Assembly: GCA_900169235.1 (NCBI GenBank)
Contig: FWCC01000237.1
Coordinates: 306,360-370,359, forward strand
Length of the DNA stretch: 64,000 nucleotides
Reading direction: 5' to 3'
Origin: Zarea fungicola
Taxonomy: Eukaryota > Ascomycota > Sordariomycetes > Hypocreales > Cordycipitaceae
The notes under the pieces were generated by a model, which saw only the letters and a list, made by a program, of their open reading frames with translations, was not told where the DNA came from and searched no databases. The translations under genes were made by a program, and so were the position numbers. Shown here one piece after another: positions 1 to 11,459 of the stretch (position 1 is the first letter of the stretch; each line of letters starts with the position of its first letter).

Positions 1-358
1 AGAATTCCCCAATTGGGAAGAAGGAAGTTGTCGTTGATAGTGACCTGCCGCCTGCCTAGCGCGTTGAAAGACCACCCATGATTACAGCAGTCGTAGCGGA
101 TTCTTTTATTAGCGGTCTTGTGGTTGCCCCACTACGTGATTCGCCGCCACCGAGGTCCCTTCCACGCAACCTAAGAAACTTGGAGGCAAGGCTGAGAAAT
201 CGAGCACAATTGAACTACCTACTCAAATACACACATCACCGGCCCACAGCTCTGCTTCCCAGCAACAGCTTCTTGCCTCCTACAACCTCGATCCGACTCG
301 CTCTACCGATCCCGCAAGACACCCTAGAAGGCTCACATTTTTCTTTCCAGTTGCCAAC
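1..358. other. Upstream region of PHF5A gene
   Basis: No coding sequence is supported here. An open frame runs through the stretch but does not resemble any protein I know and is joined to the PHF5A frame only by reading through its first intron. The segment probably holds the promoter and 5' leader of the PHF5A gene; pyrimidine-rich patches occur in the last 120 bases before the start codon. Confidence 0.5.
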
Positions 359-888
359 ATGTCGCGCCATCACCCGTAAGCCACCGCCCGTACCTATTTC
401 GCAATTTGATTTTGGTTCGTCTGCTAATAATTTTCGACTCTCCACCCCCAGCGATCTTGTCATGTGCCGCAAGCAGCCTGGCATCGCCATCGGCCGTCTC
501 TGCGACAAGTGCGATGGTAAATGCCCAGTCTGCGATTCCTACGTCCGCCCGACAACCCTCGTCCGCATCTGCGACGAGTGCAGCTTCGGCAACTACCAGA
601 ACAAATGCGTAGTCTGTGGCGGTGAGGGCATCTCAGACGCCTTTTACTGCTTCGAGTGCACACGGCTGGAAAAGGACCGTGATGGATGTCCCAAGATTAT
701 AAACTTGGGTAGTTCAAGGACAGATGTATGTCACTTCCCCCCGCGGCTATGCTGTCTCTCTCTATCTCTGCAAGGAGAAAACAGTTTGCAACCTAGCCAT
801 GCATGTATTGTTTAGGCCCGTGCTAACAAGGATTCTCCTCCTTCAGCTATTCTACCAGAAAAAGACAAATCGGACGCCAAATTACTAA
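359..888 (+). CDS. PHF5A: PHF5A/Rds3 splicing factor, SF3b subunit
   Basis: Small zinc-binding subunit of the SF3b part of U2 snRNP, acting in branch-site recognition in the nucleus. Three exons: 359-375, 452-725 and 847-888, giving 110 aa, the same length as the human protein. The spliced start reads [16 protein letters not shown] and the end [11 protein letters not shown], both typical. The protein is full of CxxC pairs (CDKC, CPVC, CDEC, CVVC, CFEC) that form its zinc knuckles. The first coding exon is only 17 nt. Introns are 76 and 121 nt with GT-AG ends, and a perfect CTAAC branch site lies before the second acceptor. Identification is very secure because the family is almost invariant; the exon junctions restore the conserved sequence exactly. 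Confidence 0.96.
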
Positions 889-1353
889 CCACGGAGTGGC
901 CCGTGGTCGGCGGTTCGCTTCGTAGATGCATTGGGCAGCGACCAGAGGAAGAGAAGAGGCAAAAGAATATTACAACTACAATTTGGGTTCTTCGCATGGG
1001 TTGGCGTTTTGATGGCGTTTGAAATGTGGCAAGGGCATGTTCTTAATACAAGTAAGATGGGATACACAAAAACATGAGGATTGGGTCAAGGCAATCTCCG
1101 TATAAAAATTGGTTGTATTGTCATTTTAATATGCAGCTTTGTGTTTCCGATTTCTAATCCCTTTTATACTCGGCAAAGCTGTTTTGGTCATTAGTAATAC
1201 AAAGGAAACGTTAGTTAATCAAAATAGAGCAAAGGAACTATCCAAACAAAAAAAAAAAAAAATTCCAAACCAAAACTCCGGAAAGGATGCCGTGAAAAAA
1301 TATATATGTATTTATAGTACAGTAAATGCACAGGGGCCATGTGGAAGGCGAGC
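889..1353. other. Intergenic, between convergent PHF5A and Pex26-like genes
   Basis: Convergent 3' regions. The stretch is AT-rich with an A15 run near 1248-1262 and no open frame that looks like protein. It probably contains both polyadenylation regions. Confidence 0.5.
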
Positions 1354-2781
1354 TTAGATGTAGCTGACCTTGGCTCCCATGCCTGCTGTGGCGGCCACCT
1401 TGGCCCAAGAAGCACCAAGGATACGTTGCAGGCGCTGTCTGAGGCCCTTGTGTCCGAGCATAATCAGCAGGCTGACGATGAAGCCGAGCAGTCTCAGCAC
1501 AATCACAGGGTTACTGTTGAGAGTGTCGGCTATTTGCTCAATGGCAATCTTTAGGCGGCTGAAAACCATGCGTGCGCGGGCAGTAAGTGTGGCTGGTTGT
1601 ACGGCGGCGCCATTTCTGCCGACGGAGGGTCGAGCTATTGTGCCCGAAGGTCGTCCTCTTCGGGGGCTGGGACTGGGAGTCGACTCGACACCGTAGTCAG
1701 TCTCGCTAGCCTCCTTGCGGGCTTTTTCTTCTTCAAGACGCCGTCTTTCGCGCTCTTCACTGGCCTCGCGTAGTCGGCGTGCCTCGTCAATGTCTCTTCG
1801 CAGCTGGTCTTCCTGTCGTTGACGCTCCTCGCGCTCCTGGCGTTCCTTTTCCTGCTGTTCTTCCTGTAGGCTCTCCAAGGCCTGTAGGAACGCCTCGCGG
1901 CGCTCATCGTCCAGGACGGAACTGACGCTGATGAACTCGCGTGCATAGTCCCATTCGTTGTTGCGGAGAAGCACATGCAGCGTGTAGAGCTCGAGAATTT
2001 TTACGCGGGCGTTTAAATCTCTCGGGGTGTCTGTACCGCTAGTTCCCTTGGCCGGCGAGGCGTACCGGTGCATACGCGGCCCTGGGGAGCGACCCCCGTT
2101 GAGCTTGTTTCCGAAATCCAAGTTGGGCGCGTTACATGTGGCGAGATATGTCTCCAGCCTCTTTTGGTTTAAGGTCTGGTTCTGCGCATGGGCGAGCAAG
2201 AGGGTGGCTCTGTATATTGACGGGCAGTTTGTTGTTAGTTTTCGCCAGACACGGAAAAAGAAATGGATGTAAGACGCGTATAGCGCGGTGGAAGCTTACA
2301 GATTGATGACAACTTCTGAGTCGACATCACCCTCGGACCCATGATATCCATTCCTGACAATCTCGTCCCACACGGTGCCGTCGCGGACCTTGGCACACAA
2401 AGCCCTCCATTCCTGCGTTCCAAAGGCCGACTTGCCCTCCTCGGGTTCCATCTCCACAATGGCATTGAGAGTCGTAAGATACAGACTCCACACTTTAACC
2501 CTCGTAGTACGCGATGCGCCTGCCACCGGCGTGGGCTCGCCCTCGGAGGCGGCAGTGATAAGCGGCAGCAGCGTGCTGAGTGCTTCGGGCAGACGGCGCG
2601 TTAGGAAAAGAGTCGAGGCTTGTCGATATGTCTTGGAAATGTGGGACGTCTGTCGCGCCGTGGCGGGCGAGGAGAAGGAGGACATTGACGACGAGAGAAG
2701 AGAGCGCCCAAAGGCGTCGCTGCTGTTGGCCGTCACTGTCGGGCTGAGCGACTGGGCGTAGGAGCCATCGTAGGACGACAT
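1354..2781 (-). CDS. PEX26: Pex26-like tail-anchored peroxin
   Basis: Likely peroxisomal membrane anchor for the Pex1-Pex6 AAA complex that recycles the import receptor Pex5. Two exons on the minus strand, 2781-2300 and 2209-1354, give 445 aa; the 90-nt intron has a GTAAGC donor and a TACAG acceptor, and splicing joins VVINL to ATLLLAHAQ in frame. The N-terminal third is Ser-rich, then helical ([19 protein letters not shown]). Residues around 250-320 are a charged Glu/Arg/Gln coiled coil. A hydrophobic segment close to the C-terminus ([17 protein letters not shown]), followed by basic residues, fits a tail anchor. The C-terminal signature GMGAKVSYI agrees with what I remember of filamentous-fungal Pex26. 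Assigned by overall family resemblance, so the name is probable rather than certain. Confidence 0.72.
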
Positions 2782-4901
2782 GGCGGGTAAATTGGAGAAG
2801 AAGAAAAAATTCTGGCTCCTAGATTTTGTCGGACATTCATAAGCAAGAAACGGCGCAGTTTTAAACGCGGACGCGAGGGCAGATCTGTGGTGGTTGCCTT
2901 GCTCTGAAGGGAGCAGTCAACTCGAGCCGAGACTGGGTGGTTGGCAGACAGAGGCGGTGGGCGGCTTATGGCAGACGAGTGCTGGTTTGCATCCAACGTA
3001 TTGAGAGATGCAATTGCGCGGTAGGAAAACCGTTGGTTGAATTCAAAATGGAGTAAAAAGGAAGAAGATGGCTCACTGCCAGGCTGGGTTAAGGGAAGAG
3101 CTGGGGTTATTACGAAAGGCAGTTGGATGGCCACACGCGCTCTTGATCCGGAGAACATGTGCTCTTTGGGGAGCTGGCCTAGGAAGCATGAAAAGAGGCG
3201 GGCGGTGGTGGGGAGCGGCTTCTTCGGGCTGCAGACATTTAGCCTCGGCAGGTCTTCACAGGCCGCAATTCTTGTTCTGGAAAATGGCAGGCTAGACGGA
3301 CAGCGCCGAGGGGCTACAGGTACCTACTTAGTCGGTGGTACTAACTGAGCACGCCAGGTGCTGACTGACCGCCTGTATTTTTACGGCTGCGTGTTCCACA
3401 GCGCTCTCGGTAGGTACTTGGGTACCTACCAGTGCTGAACTGGCGTGTGTGGGCGCTGAAGCCGGTCGGCCGAGGCCGCTAAAGAAACTGCAAGCTCAAT
3501 GGCTGAGTTCGTAAATCTGATGACACATGTTAACCAGAGACTTGGTCTTTTGCTGGACATTTCCGCCATTTGCCAAGTTTCCCGAGAACCTCCGCTATCC
3601 TCGAGAATTTGGTGAGAGCCCCTTGCATCGGCATCAACCAAGCCAAATCCACCCACCCCAACCAAGCCACGGAGATTAGTCTCCCATTCAAGAATTAGTG
3701 CTGCCACATCATGCACAGGTCAGACCTTTCTTCATATAATTACTAGCAATGCATGTCCGCCAAACCAGTCATGTGTATCACTTCCATTTTTCTATATTTG
3801 CTATGCGATATAGGCCAATGACATTCGTAGGCCATTGAGGGCCGAGATTTGTATCACCTCAGCTTCTAAGTGATAACATATGCTCGTTAATTGATGCCAT
3901 CGCTGTAACAATGCCGCACACTGACTCACGGCAACGCCGCAGTATGGCAGCAGTGCCTTTCTATCCCCGTGCGATACTCTACAAGAAACCCAGACACCGT
4001 TGCTTTAGACACGGCCAGACTCTTGCAGGTGTGTTCCTGCGCCGATGTCCAGTCGACCCATGTCGGTGCTATGCTCGTGAGATCTCGCAGTGCCGTGCAA
4101 ATTCGATCCGATGGCGGGAAGCGCCACGTAGCAAAAGCCGCAGAGCTGATCCTTCTTGGATAACGATGTTTCCTGCGTGGCTGTCAGCTTGCGCAGCAAT
4201 CCTCTGCATCGTAGCGCGACTTCGTCTTGCCCTGATCGAGCCTACCATGAGAACTTTGCCTTTGTGCAAGCAGTTCATCCAAGTCTGTCCGGTGCCTTTG
4301 AATTATTAGTCTTCGCTGAACGTATGATGCGTTGCAGCCTTGCCGAACCTGGACCCGAGATTGCTGCTGGGTCTGATGTCATTGTCAATTGACCTCCCAT
4401 CTTAATTGAGTTTCCTAGGAATCAATTTACATTCGCTCGCTATTCCATGTGTCCCAGGTGGTCTCTAGACACCATGGTCCTGTTCCATGCTCTCAACCGA
4501 GCTAAGATATGCTTGCTTCATGGCAACCGTTTGTGGCATGGCCGTTCAGTGAACTAATCGACGATGCCAAATTCCACGCCGTTTTACTGCATAGCCCTTC
4601 GAGATTCGTTAGTGCATGTTTGTTAATTCTAGGAGTAACAAAAAGACCGGGCGCCATCTTGCGGCTCATCAACGATTCGAAGCACTGCCGCCTCACTAAA
4701 CTAAACTCTCATACCTGGTCAATAGCTGATTTAGACATGTAACATCATTAAACATTACTTTCCATCTGGAATTACACACATATACACGTAACTAAGAATC
4801 AACCCATGCATGGTATCATTTCCCAAAAATAGTGAACTTGCCCATCAAACTCCATGATGCGAGACAAAGAGAAAGAGTCCATCAGACAGATATCGAAACG
4901 G
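2782..4901. other. Gene-poor region
   Basis: About 2.1 kb between the start of the Pex26-like gene and the 3' end of the haspin gene. Open frames are short, overlap on both strands and show no recognisable domain. The left part should carry the Pex26-like promoter. Copies of the GGTACCTA-type palindrome lie near 3318-3326 and 3419-3430. The right part (3.7-4.8 kb) has frequent stops in every frame. I see no transposon ends or RNA gene. Confidence 0.5.
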
Positions 4902-6604
4902 CTATGATATGGTGCTTTGTCGATATTGGCTTCTCCTTGGTGAGCGCCTCAGAGATGCTGTTTCGTCATCATCGTCATCTCGTGACATGATGATGCTCTC
5001 CTCTCGCTCTACGACAGAATGCGCCGAACCCGCCAGCTGCGATTCGTCAATCCAGCCAGCTTCCACGCCGAAGCAGACGACATCGCCCGCACAGCCAAAG
5101 CAGGGTACATCGTCATCCGCGTCTGGATTCAGATATTTCCACAGCTCGTCTGTTGTACCGCGGAAATTTTCCAAATTCTGTTTCGTGCCTTTGAAGTTGC
5201 TGACGAGATAGGAGTACAGATATGCGAGCCAGAGGACATTTGTGTACGGCGCAAATGTGGCCCACGAGAGTGGCCCGTCAATGCCCTTCGCGTAAGGGGT
5301 CGTGTGTTCTGCGGGAGGAAGGCAGACCCGATCGGCGCGTAGCAGGAATGATCTCATCTGCCGGTATACATTGCATTGTGGCGCGTGACTGCTGCTAAAG
5401 AAACTGAGGTCTCTCTCGAGGTCATTTGACACCGGCTCTGAATCGTCAATGGATAGATCTTCGGCTCTTGATAGGCCGTAGTCAAGAATTGTGATGTCCA
5501 AGCCTGAATAGCCGTAAAAACTGCCTGTAGAGTGATGAGACTGTGTCCGAGGCTCGTTGACTTGTCGAATACACAGATTGCTTTCATGAAGATCTCGATG
5601 CTGTTCGCGTAGAGGTTAGTATCTACGCCAGCTTTCATCTCAAAAGCAAGAGCATGACGGCGGAAGGCGAGTAAACCGGCGGTACGAACCTCAAACATGG
5701 CCAAATCTTCAGCACGCGCCAGTGCAACAGCTACCAGGAAGAAAATATCCCATAGCTGACTCTCCGTAGTCAATTTCCAATCCTCCAGAGCAATGCCCGC
5801 GTCGCCAAGCTCCACAACAAGGAACCGCGTATCGTCCAGGTAACGGCTCGGGGAGGGGTAAAACTGTGCTCGCCCCGGATCCTGCCGCTTCATGCGTCGT
5901 TGGAATACCTGGTGCGTTTCCAGAAGCTGCCTCGTGGCCTTACCCTGAACAACATAGCGCTCCTTGTAAACAACGAAGCCAGGGATGTCGGCCAGCCACT
6001 CTGATATCTGCAGCTCTCCGTCAATGTCCTCCTCGGCATGGGGTTCTTCATCAACAAGCTTTGCGCGATCCTGAGCCTTTGTCTTGGCTCTTATGGGGGA
6101 GTGCAGGCGGATGACTTTGATGATGCTGGTGCCGCGGTCGTTGGTCACGCGGTATACCTCGGCATACGAAGCCTCCGCGATCTTTTCTATACGGTCACCA
6201 TGAGGACATACATCTTCCCACGATAATATTCGCAGCGTTGTTTCTGCATAGCTGTTCTCTGCTTGCTGCGACTCATCGTCAGAAGGGAGATTGACATGTA
6301 CATCTTGGGCTGGCTCTGGCCGTTGGACGAGGTGATTGGCAATGGCAGGATTTTGTGATTTGGATAAAGTGGCGGTCTTTTCAGTTATCTGGCTTCCCTC
6401 TCTAACTTCACGGCAGCTTTCTTTGATTCGAATTTCTGAGAATTGCTCCATCAGATCGGCGATGGCTAGGATCGGAGGCTTCTCAGTCTCCGTCGGTGGC
6501 TTTTTGGTAGGGGCCTTGCGCATTGGGCTCTGTGGTAGCTCAGCAAAGAGCCGCTCGGCCTTGGATGCCTTGGATTGCTTGCCATATGTAGCTTTTCGCG
6601 GCAT
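4902..6604 (-). CDS. Haspin-family serine/threonine kinase
   Basis: Atypical mitotic kinase; the family phosphorylates histone H3 Thr3 at inner centromeres and so recruits the chromosomal passenger complex. Two exons on the minus strand, 6604-5690 and 5600-4902, give 537 aa. The 89-nt intron (GTTCGT...AACAG) must be removed to build the catalytic loop: the spliced sequence reads HRDLHESNLC at residues 306-315. About 150 disordered basic residues come first. The kinase domain begins near residue 130, with EEDIDGEL as the probable helix-C Glu, and FLVVELGDAG as the hinge. The metal-binding motif is DYG (345-347), a haspin-type variant of DFG. The C-terminus is acidic then basic. Placement in the family is confident; the substrate is inferred. 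Confidence 0.92.
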
Positions 6605-8312
6605 TTTGTCGTCGTTGTGCTTTTATCTACATCAAGTCGTCGAGTTGAAGCTGGTGATCTTTGGCGCTGTTGAGAAAGTGCAGCCCCAGCAGGGTTGGCG
6701 GGGCAACCATGTCAAGACAGTGGCGGCACGTCGCACCTTTGATTTCACGCTCTGCCCTCTATGCATTAATTTTTCCATGGCTGGATAAGTTTTCTACCAT
6801 GTGTGTTAAATCGTCTGTGCAGTCCTTTTGTGGCCACTTTCAATCCAGCAAGTTTCTGAGAATCTATCTCTGATTTTCCAGTCACTCAGTTGGTGAGTTC
6901 AGGAAGTGTGACAAGGAGCATGCATGCGTTAGGTTGCAGTAAAATGAAATTGGGCATCAATCACCAGATCCAAGAAAGGATCCGCCGAAAAGCCAAGTCT
7001 GCAATTAATCGAGCAAGTCACTAATTTGCCTGCTAGACGCAGACCACCGTGAGAAAACACGTTCTTACAGGGTATGTCTGTCGTACGGCCCCAAGGCCCC
7101 TGGTAAGAAACATGGTTGGGCGAGCTCCGGACCACTTAGTTCAGGATAAGTACACAATATCAAGGTAGCGGTAAGTTAAATCTTTGTCTTGCTGAATTTT
7201 AACCCTGTATACTGATCCTGCGAAATGCACAGCTGCTGTTCATTGGCGCCCAGTTCACTGCAGGTGCCTACCTGTAGGTACCTACCTTTTAGCACTAGAA
7301 AAGAAGCCAGCTGGTACCATTTCACCAACGAATGACACGGCTATTTTCCAAGCCATGAAATCGCCCTATGACTGTGTCTAAACGTGATCGGAAAGACATG
7401 CATGCCCCCGCGTTTTTCCTTATTTCCGTCTGCTCTGCCGCCCAATTAAAAAAATTCCGTCTCAACTCACAAGACGTAAAAGTTTACCAACGATTTTAAC
7501 TGCAACAATCATACCACCCTGCCCTCGGCGTGCTTCAGCGTCTAGGTATCTAGACACTTAGACACTAAGTACGTACATACTTAGGTACCCAGTCGTTTGT
7601 TAATATCTACTGGCAACCCGTGCCTTCTCAATTATGCCGTGGGACGCAAAGCCTGGCACTTCAGTCAAACGGACGACACTGTTCATTTTGTCCAAGAAAG
7701 CCACTCCCCACTTGACGTCACCTTTCGATGGTGCGTCCAGGGACGGACACGGTGCTGCAGTTCCGCTGCTGACTCGCTGATCCACAAGCCTAAATGGTCT
7801 CGACTTTCAGGGACCTCTTAGAAGGTTTATTACACACCAGAAGAAACGGTTGTCGTCGTGCAAAGTAGCCCAGATACCCGGGCTTGATTTTGCTACCAAT
7901 GGTGCTCCCGTCTCTGCTGCTTCTGATGCGAGAGACTTCTGCAAACTCTTTCCCACACAAAGCGCCACCCGTTCGTTCCGGCTTCCAAGTCCAAACAGAG
8001 GCGGTATATGTTGTGCTCCTCATAATAATATACTGTAGCTAAAAGTGCCTGTTTGAACCCCACCAACCCACCATCTACGTAAAAAAAATCGTCTAGAGGA
8101 AAAAAAATTGGCTCCCGTGGCTCGCTCCGTCTTAGTCCGGCCGGGTAGGTCACTGAGAGGAGGGGGACTTCGTAATAAGCATTGGGAAGGGTGCGCCTGA
8201 ATCTTTCTTTGCCTTAATTTTCTTCTTCTTTCAGTCTGCAATTTTTACAAAACTTATTCATTATTCCCAATCGCAGCCTGAGCAACCCTCTCTATAGAGC
8301 TTTGTTGCTGCG
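6605..8312. other. Divergent intergenic region, haspin and ThrE-like genes
   Basis: A 1.7-kb shared upstream region. It holds no open frame with recognisable protein features. A perfect TAGGTACCTA palindrome lies at 7275-7284 and related copies near 7540-7590, where CTAGGTATCTAGACACTTAG forms a short inverted-repeat-rich patch. Pyrimidine-rich sequence appears around 8200-8240, just upstream of the ThrE-like start. Confidence 0.5.
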
Positions 8313-10987
8313 ATGGAAGAGTCTGGCAACTCGACGACGCCCGAGGACCCGGACCCTGGCTCCGTGGACAGGCCCAACTACGAAGACTTTGCACACCACC
8401 ATGTCTACAACGACTGGCCGTCAGGTTCGGCCGCACCTCCAGAGTCGAAAGCGTCACGGAACGTTGAGGAATGGCCTAGGGCAGCAACAGAGCCTGACGA
8501 AGAATTTCCAGCCGCGGCCACCGAAGCTGCCTCACCGGATTCCACTGCTGCCGCTGCCGTGAAGAAGGAAAAGGGTCGTGTGCGCTTCAATAGCACCGCT
8601 GGCGCATATCTTCGGCCGTCCATCGCTGCTGCCGGCATCCCGCAGAGAGAGGCTGAACGGCGCAGCTCGCCCGCTCCGAAGCCACGCCGCCCGTCTGCAC
8701 TCCGGAACCATTCCTCGGGCTCAATTCCAACGACTGACTACTTTGCGAGGGAGGCTGCCGCGGCTAGTAATGCCGGTGGTGATAGCGCTGGTGGTGACCG
8801 CAGCGAGTTTGAGCCTGATAAGACTGAGAAGCAGATTTCGGCTGCCGCCGCCCAGGAGCGGGCTAAAAAGGTGGCGGACAAGCTGCAACGAGGATCGCCG
8901 ACGCAATCGCGCAATTCACTTGAGTCGCCCCGCGCCAGTGTGGGTGGCAGGGATGACGGAGAGCCATTTACCAGCATTCCATTGCAGCCCATGGGCGGCC
9001 AAGCAGCTGCGCACTCGGGCGACGACTGGCAGCTGCTACAACAACTCGACGAGCCTCCCAAGAACCGGAATGATGAAGCATACGAGCTTGTTCGCTCGCA
9101 TACCATGCGAAGACAGGAGAAGGGACATGACGAGGATACTGTCGTCGATCCGGACGATCAGGCCGCGGCCGCCAGCCACACATTCGAACCCGACGATTGG
9201 AATGCCGGTGGGTACGATGGTGTCTACTCGGTGCCAGCACCGAAGCAGTACCGAGGCGGTGTCCTCTCGCAGCTTCTTAAGCTCTACAAACCGTCTGAGG
9301 CGAGCCAGACACGCCGTTCGGGGCACCAGCGCAATATTTCCGCCTCGTCAACTGGTCACACCTCTGCGTCCGAGTCTGGTCACACAACGCCAAGCCGTCG
9401 AAAGTGGTACGAGCAGAATAGATCGCAGGATACCCTCGCAAACCTCATCGAGGCGTCTGCCCGGCTTGCAAACCCAAATCTCGGCAACTATACCGGCTCT
9501 GGCGCAGCTGGAGCCTCCGGATCGCCCTCGCCCAAGAAAAAGCGTCCCAAAGCCAAGCGAATTGGCAGTAGCTCATTCTTTAGCCACCATCAAAAAGAAG
9601 AGACACGTATCGCTGTGCATATTGCTGGCACTCTTGCACGACAAGGCTACATCATCAAATTATGCCGTGCTCTGATGCTCTATGGGGCACCGACCCACCG
9701 TCTCGAGGAATATTTGAGCATGTCTGCCCGGGCTTTGGAGATTGAGGGACAGTTTCTGTATTTGCCTGGATGCATGGTAATTTCTTTTGACGACATGTCG
9801 ACACATACGACGGAGGTTCGCATTGTTCGCACCATCCAAGGTATTGATCTTGGCAAGCTCAAGGACGTCCACCATGTCTACAAGGAAGTCATGCACGACG
9901 TTATTGGTGTGGAAGAGGGCACAGAGAGAATTGAAGCCATAATTGCCGCAAAGGAAAAGTTTCATCCGTGGACCCGGGTACTCATTTTTGGCCTCACCAG
10001 CGCCACAGCCGCGCCTTTCTCCTTCAAAGCTCGCTTCGTCGATCTGCCCCTCGCCTTTTGCTTTGGCTGCCTCGTCGGCGTACTGCAGCTGATTGTCGCA
10101 CCAAAATCCAACATGTACAGCAATGTCTTTGAGGTTAGTGCTACTGTCCTTGTGAGCTTCATGGGACGTGCATTTGGCAGCATTTCCAATAGCAACTTGT
10201 TTTGCTTCTCAGCCATTACACAGGGTGGCATCGTCATGCTTCTGCCCGGCTACTCAGTTTGTAAGTGCCAGCGCTGAAAGGATCCAACCTTGTATTCTAA
10301 CCGATTATAGTGTGCTCTGCACTCGAATTGCAGTCCCGTGCGATTGTGCCAGGCTCCATTCGAATTGTGTACGCCATTGTGTATTCGCTTCTCCTTGGTT
10401 TTGGGATCACTGTGGGAGCCTCACTCTGGGGCGTCATGGACAAGAACGCGACATCACAAACGCAGTGCCAAGATCCAATGAACCCATATCTATCATTTGT
10501 CTTTGTACCCTTGTTCATCATCTGCATCAGCATCCTGTACCAGGCCAAATGGCGCCAGATGCCCGTCATGATTGTCATTGCCTTTTCCGGTTACATTGTC
10601 AATTACTTTAGCAGCGTGCGTTTCGTGGCAAGCCCGCAGATTGCCAACACACTTGGTGCGCTCTGCGTCGGTGTGCTTGCCAATCTGTACTCGCGTATTC
10701 GACACGGCGTCGCTGCAGCTACTCTAATCCCTGCCATCTTTGTACAGGTACCTGGTGGGTTGGCGGCGACTGGTGGGTTGTTGAGTGGGTTGAGGACGGC
10801 TAATATGCTCACCAAATCCAACGCAACCGACACCACACCAGAGGCTGCAAGCGCCATGAGCACAGTTGTGTTTGATGTTGCTGGCTCGATGATTCAGATT
10901 GCCATTGGTATTGCCGTGGGCCTGTTTCTCAGTGCGCTGTTGATCTATCCTCTTGGCAAGCGCCGCAGTGGTCTGTTTAGCTTCTAG
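8313..10987 (+). CDS. ThrE-domain membrane protein, Prm10-like
   Basis: Multi-pass membrane protein with two ThrE-type (DUF1212/DUF3815) halves, related to yeast pheromone-regulated membrane protein 10 and to bacterial threonine/serine exporters. Exons 8313-10260 and 10311-10987 give 874 aa; the 50-nt intron has a GTAAGT donor. Residues 1-420 are disordered and rich in Ser, Ala and charge. The conserved domain opens at about 430 (RIAVHIAGTLARQGYIIKLC, then YGAPTHRLEEYL), followed by soluble sequence and about ten hydrophobic helices from residue 550 to the end, including LPLAFCFGCLVGVLQLIV and IQIAIGIAVGLFLSALLIY. The short C-terminus is basic (GKRRSGLFSF). Transport activity is inferred from the bacterial relatives; the fungal substrate is unknown. 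Confidence 0.88.
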
Positions 10988-11459
10988 TAGTAGTGACACG
11001 GCTGCCTTCCGCCCAGAGGATACGCCTTTTCTGATTTTCGACGGCTTCCTTTGGATTGCTTCCATTCTTTCATTCGGATTTTTACCATTTTTTATAAGCA
11101 TCATCAGCCCGTGTTATTTAGCATAGCCAAGTGTATCATCTGGAGACTTCTTTTGTTCATTTTTTTGGTAGCATTTCCACTACGGCGTTGAGGTACTTTC
11201 CGCTATCTAGTTCATTCATTCCTCTAGTCAATTATAAAGAACAAAATGCGTCTGCTGTCTTTGTCTCAGCAGAAACTCCGGAGTAAGTAAATAGCACAGA
11301 CGGACTGGGGAAAGTGTGGGGTTTGGAGAGGGTTTGGACAGCTTCCACGCCATGCCTAATCTGGTGGGTTTGGCGTGGGACCGACGTCTGTCTCCAATAT
11401 TCCTAACTCCTTTACACGAATCACTCGTTCATCCCCTCCTGCCATCCAACAGAACAAAC
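10988..11459. other. Intergenic
   Basis: Between two genes on the same strand. T-rich 3' flank of the ThrE-like gene followed by the promoter of the CCDC47-like gene. Nothing coding is seen. Confidence 0.5.

Noticed and set aside
3911..4392. Overlapping 132- and 78-aa frames between the Pex26-like and haspin genes
   Set aside because: No recognisable domain and no homologue I can name.
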